Shown one piece after another: positions 13,382 to 13,796 of a stretch of DNA of 13,796 nt (within the stretch, counting starts at the first letter, position 1; the number at the start of each line of letters is the position of its first letter). The stretch lies in the NCBI GenBank assembly GCA_039933775.1, contig JBDTNK010000052.1, positions 1 to 13,796 on the forward strand, written 5' to 3'. Under the pieces are notes generated by a model that was not told where the DNA came from, did not search any database, and saw only the letters and a list, made by a program, of their open reading frames with translations. Origin of the DNA: JBDTNK01 sp039933775. Its GTDB lineage: Bacteria > Chloroflexota > Limnocylindria > QHBO01. The position numbers and the translations under genes were made by a program.

Positions 13382-13796
13382 ATGGCCCGACTCACGACCT
13401 CGCTCGATCCGCGCTCAGAGGAGTGCCGTCGCAACGCGACCGAGATGCGCTCCGCAGTCGACGAGCTCCGCGCGCGCACCGCGACGCTCACGCAGGACGG
13501 GGCCGGTGGAGACGAGCGCTCGATCGCGCGCCATCGCCAGCGTGGCAAGCTCCCGGTGCGGGAGCGCATCGATCGGCTCATCGACCCGGGCAGCGCCTTC
13601 CTGGAGCTGAGCGCGCTGGCGGCGAACGGCGTGTACAACGACGATGCGCCGGGCGCCGGGATCGTCACCGGCATCGGGCAGGTCGAAGGCAGCACGTGCG
13701 TGATCGTCGCCAATGACGCGACGGTCAAGGGCGGCACGTATTACCCGCTCACGGTCAAGAAGCACCTTCGCGCGCAGGAGATCGCGCTGGAAAACC
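13382..13796 (+). CDS. Acyl-CoA carboxylase carboxyltransferase (methylcrotonyl-CoA carboxylase beta-like), N-terminal part
   Basis: About 138 codons of a protein expected to be near 530 aa; it runs off the right edge. The biotin-dependent carboxyltransferase subunit moves CO2 from carboxybiotin to an acyl-CoA. The family signature begins with ARHRQRGKLPVRERIDRLID, then FLELSALAANGVYNDDAPG, then GIVTGIGQVEG and ANDATVKGGTYYPLTVKKHL. GVYNDD plus KGGTYYPLTVKKHLRAQEIA is most like methylcrotonyl-CoA carboxylase (leucine degradation) or the related geranyl-CoA carboxylase; propionyl-CoA carboxylase is less likely. The biotin carboxylase subunit would be expected downstream, outside the window. 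The gene is divergent from the stress-protein gene across 98 bases. Confidence 0.9.
   Translation, partial: MARLTTSLDPRSEECRRNATEMRSAVDELRARTATLTQDGAGGDERSIARHRQRGKLPVRERIDRLIDPGSAFLELSALAANGVYNDDAPGAGIVTGIGQVEGSTCVIVANDATVKGGTYYPLTVKKHLRAQEIALEN

Overview
The window comes from a high-GC bacterial chromosome and looks like ordinary core-genome territory. I see no rRNA, tRNA, transposase, phage gene or CRISPR array. The gene set is class II fumarase, flavin-dependent thymidylate synthase ThyX, a Ktr-type potassium channel pair, a PduO-type cobalamin adenosyltransferase and an acyl-CoA carboxylase. Together with the GC bias and promoter style, this fits a free-living, probably aerobic member of a high-GC lineage such as soil or freshwater Chloroflexota; Actinobacteriota-like groups are possible. 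The phylum is inferred, not shown.

Layout. 1-1862 (minus): a J-domain protein, a DUF309 protein and the N-terminal part of fumarase; the last two overlap by 4 bases. 2000-3616 (plus): a GH13 alpha-glucosidase, divergent from the J-domain gene. 3653-5542 (minus): a gamma-aminobutyraldehyde-type dehydrogenase followed 9 bases later by a SRPBCC protein. 5543-5767: a spacer with a promoter candidate, a short direct repeat and a perfect 9-bp inverted repeat. 5768-7861 (minus): an unknown 138-aa protein overlapping a PIG-L deacetylase, then a MIP18-family Fe-S assembly factor, then PduO-type adenosyltransferase. 7862-8074: a divergent control region with two perfect, inverted DnaA boxes. 8075-11152 (plus): thyX, ktrB, ktrA. 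11195-11644 (minus) and 11877-12452 (plus): two divergent genes of unknown function. 12492-13283 (minus): a glycine-rich general stress protein, convergent with the preceding gene across a hairpin. 13382 to the end (plus): the start of a methylcrotonyl-CoA carboxylase-like carboxyltransferase subunit.

The most interesting layer is how the genes start. Several lead genes have a TANNNT-like -10 box only 6-9 bases before the start codon and no Shine-Dalgarno sequence, so they are probably transcribed as leaderless mRNAs. Operon-internal and some other genes carry clear Shine-Dalgarno sequences instead. In two places (ktrB and the 11195-11644 gene) the start at leaderless distance opens a tiny reading frame whose stop overlaps the main start codon as GTGA or ATGA. 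That suggests a leaderless micro-ORF with termination-reinitiation. The second notable feature is the DnaA-box pair just upstream of the thyX promoter region, which could tie dTMP synthesis to replication initiation.

There is no single pathway across the window. The functional pairs are KtrB with KtrA (K+ channel and its gating ring), the aldehyde dehydrogenase with its SRPBCC partner, and the 138-aa protein with the PIG-L deacetylase.
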